Below are positions 23,278 through 35,763 of a stretch of DNA of 64,000 nucleotides, piece by piece (the first letter of the stretch is position 1; every line of letters begins with the position of its first letter). The notes beneath the pieces are model-generated. The model was given only the letters and a program-made list of their open reading frames with translations, searched no databases and was not told the origin of the DNA. Source of the stretch: Sepioteuthis lessoniana (taxonomy: Eukaryota; Mollusca; Cephalopoda; Myopsida; Loliginidae); NCBI GenBank assembly GCA_963585895.1, contig OY757904.1:66127739-66191738 (forward strand). Reading direction: 5' to 3'. The translations under genes and the position numbers were made by a program.

Positions 23278-24740
23278 TCTCGTCGGATGACTCTTTACAT
23301 GCTCTGTATTGTCCCAGAGATGCGAATGAGGAGTTACAGTTCGTATTCAGAAGATAAATAGGAAAATTAAAGAAATTAAAAAATAAATTAAAAATCAAAA
23401 AACAAGGATAGAGATAAGAATAAAACAAAAATAAAAAACATAAAAATAAAAGACAAAAAACCATTCGTTCCTAGGCGTGAGCAGAGGGTGTGAACATATA
23501 TATTAGAACGATTAAGAAACAGGAGTGGAATTAATCTAATGGTCAGTCTCTTTGATTCTATGTTCTGCCTGTGTGTTCTACTACTTGGCAGGTGTGCTAT
23601 TAAAATTATTTTTTTATTGATGATGACTTGATCAATAACTCTTAGTGTCTATACAGAAAGGGTCTAAAATTTAAACTTTACTCAATAACTTAGTTCAAAT
23701 CAAGATAATAATTGATATCTTAAAATTATGAAGAACTTAACTAAACATTTAATGACATTTTAGAAATTACTTTTTGGTGATAAATAATGAGGTTATCTAG
23801 TATACAATTTTAATTGATCCTTCAGCAAGACCCTGGGTGGCCACACTATACTGATTAAAGGACTGCATTGACTTTGAGTTGAAACCATGACTAAATATCA
23901 CTGCTCACTTGGATTTTGTACTAGAATAGCACCGTTTTCACTGCTTTATAATTCCCTAACTCCAATGCTTGCTGACATTCGTTTTATGTAAACATTTGAA
24001 GAATAAAAATATTGATGTATTTATTTGATAATTCTTAAGCATCAAAAGTTTGCGAAAATACATTCTGTTTATATTAACTAAATTGATTAATTCTTTTCGG
24101 AGAAAGCAACGGAGATAGTTTAAGATGCCTACACTAATTTTAACACATGTAATCAATTAAAAGTTTACATTAGATTATTTTCATTAATTCCGCGAATAAC
24201 AATGAACAATGATAATCAGTTTTATATGTTTATAAATCTAAGAGGACCAGCTGAAAAGATTATAGGCTTACTAGAACATGTGAGAATATCATTGATGATG
24301 TTTTTTTTTTACAAATCGGATCCAAGCACTGTAACAGCGATACAAGAAGCATGTAAACCATAAAGGGAATAAAGACTAAAAATAAGCCTATGTTGGTCAT
24401 GTTCCATTAGGGAATCTGTGTTTTCCAAGGAAAAATTAAGCTGGGCAACGTATAATTCGAGAAAATAATGTATTTAGGGTGTTTTATGAAGAATAGACAG
24501 ATATATATTAATATAATACAAATATTTTTTCACTACTTACAGTTCTATATTTCCTATTACCAATATCAACAATTAAAACTGATAACAAACAAGAAATATA
24601 ATAAATTAAAACAGAAACATAGAGTTCTTCACAGAGATGCAATGAATGACTCCTAGCTAAATAACCAATGGAAAACCATTACAGATAGCAATGATTACTT
24701 TTGGTCTTCTTCAGAATTCAGTCTAAAGAAATTTGTCTGC

Positions 24741-24742
<2 letters not shown>

Positions 24743-24802
<60 letters not shown>
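24743..24802. repeat. (TA)n microsatellite
   Basis: Long TA run. Confidence 0.97.
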
Positions 24803-24803
<1 letters not shown>

Positions 24804-24856
24804 GATTTGACATTAAAAATGTCAAGCGTTGTTATGGCATTAAACTAACGTCAAAA

Positions 24857-24900
24857 TATACTAGGTGATTGAAAATAAAGAGTTACTTTTTCAACTACCT

Positions 24901-24906
<6 letters not shown>
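24857..24906. mobile_element. 50-base palindromic mini-element
   Basis: The ends TATACTAGGTGATTGAAAA and TATACAAGGTAGTTGAAAA (read inward from each side) match at 16 of 19 positions. The centre is only about 12 bases. A third copy of the end (TATACAAGGTGATTGGAAA) lies at 24999-25017 on the minus strand, beyond a (TA)n array. TA at both ends suggests a mariner/Tc1-type internally deleted element, which is an inference. Confidence 0.55.

Positions 24907-24966
<60 letters not shown>
24902..24966. repeat. (TA)n microsatellite
   Basis: TA run with one GTA break, abutting the palindromic element. Confidence 0.96.
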
Positions 24967-25496
24967 ATAAAATTAAATCCTTATGAAATAGGAGTTAATT
25001 TCCAATCACCTTGTATATTATTGTAGTGGAGTTTGTTAAATAGAGTAGCTGTTCGATGTTAATGTACACTTTTTGGGAAAATTCAACCAGTCTCTATAAT
25101 CAATATGCATTTTGTAGAAGCAAATAGATCATACGTAATTTGCCTCAAAAAACAACAGAATTTTTTCATGATCAATTATCCCGCTCGTCAACACAGATCA
25201 TATTTCAATATATAGGTCTTGCAGGAAGGCAAACAGGAGCACAAAGGCCCGTGAAAGCATATGTGAATTCACGTTCTCCTATTAATAGCATTAAAGTTGT
25301 TTACACCAATCAGCTTCACAGGCTTTAAGTGTTTGCACGCCTGTTACCGAATATACGTGTTTCTTGATGTGTTTTTAAATATGCGTTTAAGAGTGTGTAA
25401 CGCTTTATCCATTCCAGTGAGTATGTGTTTTGCGGACGTTATTTGTGTGTATTCATGTGTCTTTGTGTCAGACTCAATATGCGTTATATATAGAGG

Positions 25497-25600
25497 AAAA
25501 GGGAGAGAGAGGGGGTAAGACAGAGATATTGACAGAGAGAGACAGAAAGACAAAGAGAATTCGGCAGAGTTTGTGAGGGAGAAATAGAGAGAGAGATAGA
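25497..25600. repeat. GA-rich low-complexity tract
   Basis: Degenerate GAGA/GACA sequence. Confidence 0.85.
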
Positions 25601-25754
25601 ACATTTGTATATAAATTATAACATCGTTATATTCACGGATGTCTTACTTATACCGGAAATTATAGGATGTAGAAAATTGAATTAAAATGTCAACTGCATA
25701 TTGTGTTTTCCAACATGATGAAAATCACTAATATATACACATAACTAATATATA

Positions 25755-25860
25755 CATCTGTATGTGAATTACTGGGTAATATAAACCTAATGTCTTCAGC
25801 AACCATTTTTACCTGTGCTCATATTAGATTTTTGCTGTTATCATAGCATTTATTTTATTG
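25755..25860. repeat. Dispersed repeat shared with 54645-54745
   Basis: Shares the ATATAAACCTAAT region with 54645-54745 in the same orientation. The adjoining segment (TCAGCAACCATTTTTACC, TGCTGTTATCA) matches in reverse complement. The element type is unknown. Confidence 0.55.
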
Positions 25861-26104
25861 CAACTTTGTTCTTATTATTGCTTTTCTCTGGCACTCCTTA
25901 ATACTGGTTTTTACTATTTTTTAGAGGTCAGTAATGAAGTATCAACTATGCAATCCGTTACAGTTAGATATATTTGATGAATTGTATTTAGGAAAAATAA
26001 GTAGTTGGAGACAAAAAAAATCTTTCTTGTATTCTAAATTATTCTTATAGTAAGCTCTTTTGAAAACATGATCCCGAGCAACATTGATCGCATATAATCA
26101 TCAA

Positions 26105-26106
<2 letters not shown>

Positions 26107-26149
<43 letters not shown>
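26107..26149. repeat. (TA)n at the SINE A 3' end
   Basis: TA run directly abutting the 3' end of the minus-strand SINE at 26150-26395. Confidence 0.96.
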
Positions 26150-26151
<2 letters not shown>

Positions 26152-26394
26152 TTAGCGACCATAGTCGAGGGTGACCCGAAGGCTCCCTTTTCGATAGCTA
26201 CTACACCAAGGTGTAGGGGAGGGCGCTACTCCATTCCCTGGATTGCTCCACTCTACCCTTGAACCGTACCTTATAATGCTGAGTGTTAAGCAAGGTGGTG
26301 TCAAGTTCCATTTTTAAAGTCTTTGATATGACTCGACCTGGGATTGAACCCAGGTCTCCCGGGCCATTGGCGAACACTCTAACCGCTGGGCCAA

Positions 26395-26395
<1 letters not shown>
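26150..26395 (-). repeat. SINE family A, best copy (tRNA-derived)
   Basis: On the minus strand the head reads TTGGCCCAGCGGTTAGAGTG, then CCTGGGTTCAATCCCAGG (a strong pol III B box). The body contains TAGAGTGGAGCAATCCAGGG, CCCCTACACCTTGGTGTAGT and GGTCACCCTCGACTATGGTC. It is followed immediately by (TA)n. The head keeps a T-arm-like inverted pair (CCTGGG/CCCAGG) but no tRNA acceptor stem. Two relatives lie at 31886 and 43372. The open frame overlapping its head at 26283 is incidental. Confidence 0.88.

Positions 26396-26396
<1 letters not shown>

Positions 26397-26447
<51 letters not shown>
26397..26447. repeat. (TA)n at the SINE A head side
   Basis: TA run adjoining the tRNA-like head, so the SINE is bracketed by TA arrays. 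Confidence 0.96.
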
Positions 26448-26451
<4 letters not shown>

Positions 26452-26455
26452 AAAA

Positions 26456-26717
<262 letters not shown>

Positions 26718-26859
26718 CACATAGCACATACGTCATTTTCAGATTGAATTCGTGGTTTGTCATTGTAGAGTCTATCTCTTCTATAATAATCATCTATTTT
26801 TCTCTGTCACATTCTGTTCACTTCTATCTACGTCTCTCATCCTACCTATTTCTCTTTGT

Positions 26860-26863
<4 letters not shown>

Positions 26864-26950
<87 letters not shown>

Positions 26951-26960
26951 GGTGTATGTG
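26864..26960. repeat. (TA)n(TG)n microsatellite
   Basis: Long TA run followed by TG. Confidence 0.97.
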
Positions 26961-27098
26961 TTTTCTTTCTTTATATATACCCGTCTGTCTATCCATCTGC
27001 TTCTCATAGACTATTCACAATTATCTAAATATTTTTTTGATCTCTCTCTCCCTTACTATCAATCTTTGCCTCACTCTCTAAATATATATAATTCTAGA

Positions 27099-27135
27099 TT
27101 ATCTATCTATCTATCTATGTATCTATCTATCTATC
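27099..27135. repeat. (CTAT)n microsatellite
   Basis: Tetranucleotide CTAT run with one GT interruption. Confidence 0.93.
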
Positions 27136-27836
27136 CACAGTACACGTACTTATCTAAATGAAATTATTTTATTGGATTCGCGTCAACCTAAAAAGTAGTT
27201 TTTAATCGATATTTTTTAACACTTTCTTTTTATAAATGTATCAAATCAGGCATAATTAAACTCTCATTCACCAAAACGAGAAGTTCTGTGGATATTGCGA
27301 AACACTAAAGTATTTGGAATGAATTTAATTGTTTTTTTAACGGTGCAGTAATATTGTTTCTTGCCAATAGAGAATAGTTTAACCCCTTTCAATTTTCAGT
27401 TGATTAGTTGAATTCATTTTCATCTCAATTTCAAGACGACACTTTCTCAATCTTTTTGCAAGTCCGATTAAACTCGTCAATACTGGATGAATTCTGTCGT
27501 TCTTTTTAGCCTGAATAAAATCAGAAATGGGAAATTTGATTCTATGTTGACCTTTTCGTTTTACGCTCACTGGAATGCGCAATCTTGCAAATAATTCACA
27601 CGCGACAGATGAGATAGTGAATTAATGTATAAATATTTTATCTTCATCGTTAATCCATTATGCAAGAATGTGGTCTCTAAATACATGAATTAGTTGCAGA
27701 CAGTACGGATCTGCTGTTGTGTGTTCTGCAACAAAGCTGAAACATTTCTGATATTAACAATTCCATAAAAAAAGCAATATATCATCGTGATCGTATTAAG
27801 ACTCTCATATTGGCTCAGGAAATTGTTGTTAATCAG

Positions 27837-27837
<1 letters not shown>

Positions 27838-27901
<64 letters not shown>
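27838..27901. repeat. (TA)n microsatellite
   Basis: Uninterrupted TA run. Confidence 0.97.
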
Positions 27902-27906
<5 letters not shown>

Positions 27907-28216
27907 ATTATTGTTGGAAAATAATCTCCTAAAACTAAGTCTTATTAAATAAAACCGTAATTGGTATTTCTGTCACGTTACCGTTTGACACTTGCTGCAC
28001 AACTAAACAAAGAACTGCTATATCCTCTGTCTTTACATCAACAACAGTAGATACTGTTATAACATCTGAATATTTAGAGACACGAACATTAGTGAACTAT
28101 TCCCATTGTCTTTTTACTTAGGGCTTTCCAACAGTCTGATTTTTTTTTTCATAATTTGTTGCATTTGATTGCTTGAATTTATGAGAACAGGATGTCTCTG
28201 CTACATAATGATAATT

Positions 28217-28241
28217 TGTGTGTGCCTGTGCGTGTGCGTGC

Positions 28242-28301
<60 letters not shown>
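28217..28301. repeat. (GT)n microsatellite
   Basis: GT run with GC interruptions at its 5' side. Confidence 0.97.
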
Positions 28302-28304
<3 letters not shown>

Positions 28305-28702
28305 AATGTTTATGTTTTTCTGCTTGCGCGCAAAAAATCAATTTTGGACAATGCTTCATTACACATTTTCGTTATTTATTTATAAACTTATGAAAATTTT
28401 TGTGTTTTATTTGGTTTTTATCCATAAGATTATTTGAGGATAGCTCCAAATGCACTTGGATGTGTGGCTATTTGCTTGTAACCGATGATGATCCTGTGCA
28501 TGCATCAATGAAATAGATGATGTTAGAGTTTGTGAATGGGTGTCTATCTGTTGCTGCGAATATTATGCATCTGTTATTTATGGATGGACACTTTCGTGTT
28601 GAATTGGTAGAATATTTGAAATTCATCCAAGTCTCGCCTGTAATAAAGCAAAAGTATGGATGCATCTATTCTACACTCATAATCAGTTCTTGCTGACAAG
28701 TA

Positions 28703-28783
<81 letters not shown>

Positions 28784-28791
28784 TGTGTGTA
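28703..28791. repeat. (TA)n(TG)n microsatellite
   Basis: TA then TG run with one TATG break. Confidence 0.97.
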
Positions 28792-28924
28792 AATTCAGTA
28801 GAAAGTAATTTTGGATAACACATCGATTTCTAACATCACCCTGAGGACGGTTTAAAAAATGTAATAGTAAAACTTGGCGTATTACCATATATAGATAAAT
28901 GCATGTTCTTTTTTTGTTTTTCGA

Positions 28925-28927
<3 letters not shown>

Positions 28928-28991
<64 letters not shown>

Positions 28992-29084
28992 CGTTTGTAC
29001 GATTGTATGTTATTGCAAAAATGTGTGTGTCTTTAAATACATGTGTGTGCATATATGTACACATATTTATATATATATATGAAT

Positions 29085-29146
<62 letters not shown>
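28928..29146. repeat. (TA)n and (CA)n arrays
   Basis: TA at 28928-28988 and CA at 29087-29146, separated by about 100 bases. Confidence 0.96.
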
Positions 29147-29150
<4 letters not shown>

Positions 29151-29277
29151 TGTTGAATACCAGAATAATTAATCTTATACGTTGATTTTTTTTAATTGCA
29201 TCGTATTAGATTGTATTAGCTGTAGACATGTTTATTCTCTTTTTCAAAGCAGAGAAGAACAGCCACATACACTCGCA

Positions 29278-29453
<176 letters not shown>

Positions 29454-29755
29454 AAGGAAATAAAGATTACTTTTAAAATTAGAAGATATTTAGAAGAAAA
29501 AATTCGAAATATAAGGTATACACGATATTAACAGGAGTTTTCTTATGTTAGCTATTTTTAAAGACAAAAGAAAATTATTTTTCGAATTTTTCTAATTGAT
29601 CTTTTCCTTTCTTCGCATTAGTGTACGTTGGAAAAAAGCAGCCTATTACAGAAATTGACAAATTTTATAATTTTTATGACAGGAAAGAAAACATAGCTGA
29701 AAATATATACAAGTAAAATTACATATGCGTAGTCCTGCACAAAGACAATGGAAGT

Positions 29756-29756
<1 letters not shown>

Positions 29757-29815
<59 letters not shown>
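29757..29815. repeat. (TA)n microsatellite
   Basis: Uninterrupted TA run. Confidence 0.97.
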
Positions 29816-29817
<2 letters not shown>

Positions 29818-30171
29818 AGAGAGTCGAAAGGAAAATGTAAAAATGTCTCCAGTTAAAATCATCTAGCAAAAACGAGAGGGAAAAATCAATTTTATTTGAG
29901 TCGTGTCTTCTCTGATTAAAACATTCTCACAGAATCATTCATTTTGTTTCATCTTCTCAGTTATTTCATTTCAATTCTAATCTTATTATATAACTATAGT
30001 CTATCTGTGTACCCGTATATTCTTATATATATATGACTGCCCGTCCTTCTCATCAAGCACGTTTATGTGGAATTAGCTCGAAATCGTTCAGAAAGATTTT
30101 TAAATGAAAAATGTATACGCAAAGAAATCCTAAATCAGAATTCTTCCTTTTCTCTTCTTTTTTTGTAACTA

Positions 30172-30172
<1 letters not shown>

Positions 30173-30221
<49 letters not shown>
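30173..30221. repeat. (TA)n microsatellite
   Basis: Uninterrupted TA run. Confidence 0.97.
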
Positions 30222-30223
<2 letters not shown>

Positions 30224-30229
30224 TATATA

Positions 30230-30935
30230 TTACGACCGTTATTTATATCTTGGCACGTGTGCGTTTAATGCTACCTGTGTTTCGCACAATTTCCTGATCA
30301 CACAGTGGGATTAACTAGATAAATTATTGGATTTAGATTAAATTTTTATTGACCTTACTGAAAGTACTTTATGAATATTTTTTATTGATTAAAAAGATTT
30401 AATCTCGACGCGCGATAAACTTTTGTCATAATTCCTTAATTCACAAGAAATTAAAAATCGTATGCAGAATTTTTCTCACTTCCGTCCAAGTAGATACTAT
30501 TATTCTTCGACGAGCAAAATATTAGATCTTCAATTCGTTCACAGAATATTTGATTATTGATACTTTTTCTCTGCTTGCTAATTATGACATTACTAACATG
30601 TTCAGAAGTATAAGCAAATATTATTGAAACTAAACCCCTTTCCCGTCTTTTCAGCTCGAGAATATGCAATTCCTGATATCATCAAATTCTGTATTGAACG
30701 GTAATATTGTATCGGATATTATAACGAGTTTTATTGTCCTTGACATGAATCGTTTTAATAACAGGATTTTGACTGTTGTCATAATAGTTGAATTAATTTA
30801 AACTAATGTATTAACAACATTTTTATTTGGGCAGGCAGATTCCTTAGAGATATATTTTATAACTTTAATAAATGAAAATTAATTACCATGGTCGATTGTA
30901 TCACCAACTTTTTAAAAAATTGCAATAGCATGGAC
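30230..30935. other. No gene seen
   Basis: AT-rich unique sequence upstream of the LINE. The minus-strand open frame 30451-30669 has no splice or homology support. Confidence 0.5.
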
Positions 30936-30939
30936 AGCT

Positions 30940-31440
30940 ATCAATAGGCTATCGATTATATGGAAATCAGACCTAACCGATAAAATGAAACGCAGTTTCT
31001 TCCAGGCAGCGGTCACATCGATACTGCTATATGGATGCACTACATGGACGCTAACAAAACGACTGGAGAAGAAGCTAGATGGCAATTACACAAGAATGCT
31101 GCGTGCAATCCTGAACAAGTCCTGGCAGCAACACCCCACAAGACACCAACTGTACGGCCACCTACCCCCTATCACGAAAACTATCCAAGTTAGACGAACC
31201 AGACATGCAGGACACTGCTGGAGAAGCAGAGATGAACTCATAAGAGATGTACTCTTATGGATCCCCACACATGGCCGCGCAAAAGCAGGACGACCAGCTC
31301 GAACGTACATTCAGCAGCTATGTGAGGATACGGGATGTTGTCCTGAAGACTTGCCTAGGGCGATGAACGATAGAGAGGAGTGGCGAGAGAGGGTCAGGGA
31401 TATCCGTGCTACCAGCGCGATATGATGATGATGATGATTA
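30940..31440 (+). mobile_element. 5'-truncated LINE, 3' end
   Basis: A LINE remnant cut off at the 5' side, as expected from incomplete reverse transcription. It keeps the 3' coding end and finishes in a GATGATGATGATGAT tail. Relatives in the window at 2527, 6860, 10850 (minus) and 61962 make it a dispersed family. A short tandem 3' tail rather than poly(A) fits RTE-like LINEs, but the clade is not proven. Confidence 0.88.
30985..31425 (+). CDS. C-terminal part of LINE ORF2 (146 codons open)
   Basis: The frame covers the region downstream of the reverse transcriptase catalytic core. It starts near SILLYGCTTWTLTKRLEKKL, passes KSWQQHPTRHQLYGHLPP and RTRHAGHCWRSRDEL, and ends with REEWRERVRDIRATSAI and a stop just before the GAT tail. 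The polymerase and endonuclease domains are missing, so this fragment cannot mobilise itself. The intact frame, in contrast to the broken copies at 6860 and 10850, suggests a comparatively young insertion. The ATG is internal to the ancestral protein, not a true start. Confidence 0.85.
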   Translation: MKRSFFQAAVTSILLYGCTTWTLTKRLEKKLDGNYTRMLRAILNKSWQQHPTRHQLYGHLPPITKTIQVRRTRHAGHCWRSRDELIRDVLLWIPTHGRAKAGRPARTYIQQLCEDTGCCPEDLPRAMNDREEWRERVRDIRATSAI

Positions 31441-31885
31441 ACCTGACAACAATTAATAGTCTAAAAGCATTAATTTCTATCATTTGCGAAAAAAAGAAAG
31501 AGCACCAAAATGTCCGTATGAATTGATATCAAAACCTTTTTTAAAAAAGTAAAGCATTGGACAAAAAGCACCAAAAAATAGACACTTGACATAAAGATTG
31601 TTCAGAAACCTAATGACAATAGATAACAATTGATGTAGTGTTTGACAAGTTAGAGCAATTTATGGCCATCTGATATTTGGTAGAGTATCCATTAGCTTTA
31701 ATTACTGACTGACAATGCCGGGTGGTTCTTTCAACAAGTGATTAGCAAATTTCATGTGATAATCATTGTCAAAAATCATTCAATATGTCAGATAATAATG
31801 TTCCACCTGAAGCGACAGTCCACCATCATTGTATTCCACATTATAACCTTTTGAAAAATCTGATATCTGCTTACAACCATTAAGA

Positions 31886-32131
31886 ACGACCTTTTGGGTA
31901 AAGTTTTGGCCTAAAGGCCGGGAGACCGATGTTCATTCCCAGGTCGAGTCATACTCAAAGACTGAAAAAATTGTACTTGATGCCGCCGAGCTTAACACAG
32001 AACATTATAAGATATATAGCAAGGGTAAAGTGGAACAATTCAGGGGAAGGTGTAGCGTCCTTCTCTACACCTCGGTGTAGTAGCTAATAAAAAAGGGATC
32101 CATCAGGTCGCCTTCGGTTATTGTCACCTAA
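31886..32131 (+). repeat. SINE family A, plus-strand copy
   Basis: Shares GGCCGGGAGACC, TTCCCAGGTCGAGTCATA, TAAAGTGGAACAATTCAGGG, CTACACCTCGGTGTAGTAGC and GTCGCCTTCGG with the copy at 26150. The head is eroded, and no TA array follows this copy. Confidence 0.82.
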
Positions 32132-32134
32132 TTT

Positions 32135-33055
32135 ACTTTTTTACTCAAACATAAAGGAAAAATAATATTCATTGAATTTATTATTTATTTTTGCTACCAA
32201 TAAAATGTATTTCATAACAAAAATCTAGGAATCTAATCACTAAGGTATTGAAACTTTCTTAAAATTTGTGTCAGTGATAACAACGGGATTAGCTTTTTTC
32301 CAAACTATTGTTTTTTTGTTTTTTTTTTGTTCAATACTGTCATTTTAAAACTGAAATACCGTGTAGAATGTCAATTAATTTATATACTCTTTTCATACAT
32401 AAATCTTTTCTCCTAGCGAGAATATTTGTCAATATTCACATTTTTTGTTTGATGTTTTTAGTTGTACATATTTCCTACGATTTTGGTTAATTTTGATTTT
32501 GTCAACACTTATCTTCGTCTACGATTATTTCATCTCCAGAAGTTTGAGAATAACCCTGATGATACGTTCAATTCATATATTTGTGTAGATTTTTCTTATA
32601 GGATTTATTTTTTGCACATGGTTATGTGATATAAGTGTTACCGTACAATTTATCTAATTTGCAGTTTTAAGGTTTTAAGTAAATAATAATTATAATTATA
32701 AATTTGACCGTGTGAACAAATAGTGTATGCACAACCAAGAATCTGTCCTGAAGAATGGGACGCACAATCTCCTTTGGGATTTTGAGATAAAAACGTATCA
32801 CCTAATCTCGGCCAAACAACCAGATCTTGTAAGGTTGCTTTTCTGACCTCGAAATATTGGGAATACACAAACAAACATATTGGGAAACATATCAACAGTC
32901 TCTAATAAAGTAATCGAGACACTAGATACAAAAGAAACATAAATTTCTAATCAATTGTCAGCACTAAGTGATAATGACCGAAACATCACGTATGCAAATA
33001 CAATGACACAAATTCTAACATAATAGAAAAAAAAAACGAATGTAGATATTATAAA
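32135..33055. other. No gene seen
   Basis: AT-rich sequence with T runs near 32310. Short open frames on both strands lack splice sites and recognisable motifs. Confidence 0.45.
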
Positions 33056-33059
33056 AATA

Positions 33060-34399
33060 TTATGTCTGAAAAGAAAACTCAATTGTTTCTCTCAGCGATC
33101 AAGTCAGGAAGACAGCCAAGGCAATCATAAAAAAAAAACGACTTATTAACAAATATCCTAACAACCAACACCACAGGAGTAAACGATCTAATCTATGCAG
33201 GAGCAAAATTAGTTTGTTGGAAAATCGGGGTTCCCCTGAAGGATACGAACAAAAAGTTTAAACACGGATAGGATATCTACAAAAAAGAAAAATGCTGGGA
33301 CAGAAGAATATGAGAATATAATCGGACTAAACGAGAGAAGCAACATAAATAGAACAAAAGATATGAATCGACTAAATAAATCAGAATGTACAGGGGAAAG
33401 AAGGAAGACTTCAAAGATACCGAGATTGGACCAAAAGAAACAGAAAAAACTTAAAAAAAAAAAACAGTACATTCAAAAAGTTCGAAAGAAAATACTATCA
33501 GCAAGTTATGGTGTATGGGCAAAGACAGACTAGCAACCGGATGCGAGGGAGGCAAAAAGATTTTGGAGTAAAATATGGGAACAGAGAGACCCAAATAAAA
33601 AAGCTGAATGGATAAACATGGAAAAAGAGTTGCAAATATTCGAAGGTTGCTTCAAGGTGGAAGGAAATACAGCTCGATTCATGAAAACAACACTCAAAAT
33701 AATACCCAACCAAGGCCTTGATGGCATTCACGAATTCTGGTTAAAATGATTCCCATCCCTCCTCGACAGACTGGCTATGAATAGATATCAAAAGAAACTG
33801 AGGTATCTGAATGGAAGACCTAAGGAAGACCATATTGATCCGGAAAACAGCAAAATAAAAAAAAAATAAAAGAAATAAAACAACGCCCCAAATAATTATA
33901 GACCCATAACGTACCAACAGATAATGTGAAAATTACTAAGGGCGCAAATTAGGTAGGAGATTGGCTAGTCATTGATGAGCCGTGGACTGTTCGAGAGGAC
34001 TAGAAAGGGTGCCGCAAGAGGACCAGAGAAACTGCAGAGCTTATCTATATATTGATCAACACATCCTCAACGAGATTAGAATGAGACTAAAAAAACTAGT
34101 TATGTCATGAATTGACTACAAAAAGGCTTACTATATGTTCCACGCAAAGTCGGATAAAACACTATCTCAAAATATACTAGGTATCCGATCAATTCATGAA
34201 GTTTATCAAGAAAAGCATGGATACGTGGAAAGTGGAATTAACAGCAGGAAGGAAAAGTTTAGTTGAAGTGAAGATCCTGAGAGGTCGATTCCGAGCAGAT
34301 GCACAATCACTACTGCTATTGCCGCCACTTAACCAGTTATTTAGGAAATCCGTACGCAGACACAAACTCAGTAAAACGTAGGAAAATATTAATCACCTT
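33060..34399 (+). pseudogene. Decayed LINE pol, 5' part (to RT core)
   Basis: Stitching the plus-strand frames gives a recognisable but shattered polyprotein. Visible pieces are a TTGVNDLIYAGAKLV stretch, a lysine-rich linker, FWSKIWEQRDPNKKAEWINM, a degraded motif before NNYRPITY near 33895, and WKVELTAGRKSLVEVKILRG near 34220-34280. This follows a LINE reverse transcriptase family with a CCHC-type C-terminal knuckle. Many stops and frameshifts are present. It breaks off at the solo LTR and resumes at 35764. Confidence 0.75.
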
Positions 34400-35763
34400 T
34401 GTCACGTGGTCTGCCACTGAGAGGAGAGAGGTAAGATCAATTCCCCCAACCCCTCCGTATTTGAATTATCAGGCCTCAAAGATTGACCATTAAAAGAAAG
34501 ATGAATGAAGGTCAATTCCTCGCGGCCGAAATAACAAATCCAGTTAGAATGTAAGTCAAGCTATCTGCACTCTATAACACCAACCGGTTGGGCAGAGAAG
34601 GGGATATAGATGTCATGATAGAAGCCCGAATGAATCGCCTGACAGGGTGAGGAAGATGAAAGAGGCCAAATGATTGGCCAGAAACCTAAAGCCGGAAGTA
34701 ATATCCTTTTTGTCAGAGGAAATAGGAATAAAGTATTCAATTTTAGGACGGAGGTCGCCGTGAGAGGACGTGTGATCTGATGCCAAACTCCGGGCGAAAA
34801 AGCGGAGCGGAGTTTCAGGACAGCAGTTGGCGTGACAAGATGTATTGAGACTGTCACCGAAACCCCGGGGAAAAGTGGAAAGAATCTAGGACAAGAAGAT
34901 AACCGGTGCCTTCAAGCCAAGTTCCACAGAATCCCGCTAGTCTGTGAAAGAAAGGAAATCTCAGAAGAAACCCGTCGAAAAAGCCACGTAAACCTTAAAA
35001 CCGTCTTCTCTGTCCACCCTTCCTAAGTATTGCAATTGTATGCTCTCCCTCTCAATTTAAAGAAAGAACCATATTGAGAATTATATGCATTAAGAAAAGA
35101 AGAGAAATGGAATGAGAAGATTCATTTCATGAACTCTAAACATATGAATGGACTTTGCTACCTTTTCAAGGTTCAAGAGAAAAAACAGAAAAGAGAGAAA
35201 AGAAAACGAAAGAGGGACATTTATGTTTAAGTCTTGTCTGTTGGTAACATAGCCGGCATCTTACATATTTGTTTGACCAGCACGCATTAAAAATCTTGTT
35301 ATATTTTAATTGGCCCCTAGTGTCGAAATTTATTCGTTGTATTGTTTGCCAATCGAGTTGCCTTCTTTTGCATGTTCCTTTTCAGCTTAATTTCGCCTCA
35401 ATTTATTCTCACTTAATGTCTTATTCGCCTTTAAAAATATTACACGGGAAATTGAAATTGTCGACTACGATAAATAATAATATTATATCTAAACCAAGAG
35501 GTCCCTGTCTTCCGTTAGCCTAATCGGTAGGAAGACGAAGTGCCCTGGTAGGTGTGTGTAGCGTGAAATTTGGAAACTCCTTGCCAGCGGTGGTCAGTCT
35601 AGCCCCAAATTAATCCTCACATTACCTGCCAGTTCCCATGTGCCCGAAGAAGGAATCTTTACTGGGACTTATTTTGCGAGGGATCAAGTGCCAAACTGCC
35701 CCGACTTCACACGTGCGAAAAATAAACTCCCGTCCTGGGATAAATATATTAGGCACCGTCACA
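34400..35763. mobile_element. Solo LTR, family LTR-B, copy 1
   Basis: Ends are TGTCACGTGG and CCGTCACA, with CCTT directly outside both ends (34396-34399 and 35764-35767), a 4-base target duplication. The interior matches the second copy at 44962-46034 in order. Shared blocks are GCCACTGAGA, ATCGCCTGAC, an inverted CCAAT arrangement around 34665, GAAACCCGTCGAAAAA, CACACGTGCGAAAA and CCTGGGATAAA, with an AATAAA near 35730. It splits the flanking LINE immediately before its catalytic motif. Open frames at 34561-34857, 34832-35026 and 35638-35985 lie wholly or mostly inside it and are not genes. Confidence 0.82.

Noticed and set aside
26330..26395. Functional tRNA gene at the SINE A head (and other B-box sequences)
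   Set aside because: Box A and B-like motifs are present but no acceptor stem pairs. The same heads recur fused to SINE bodies.
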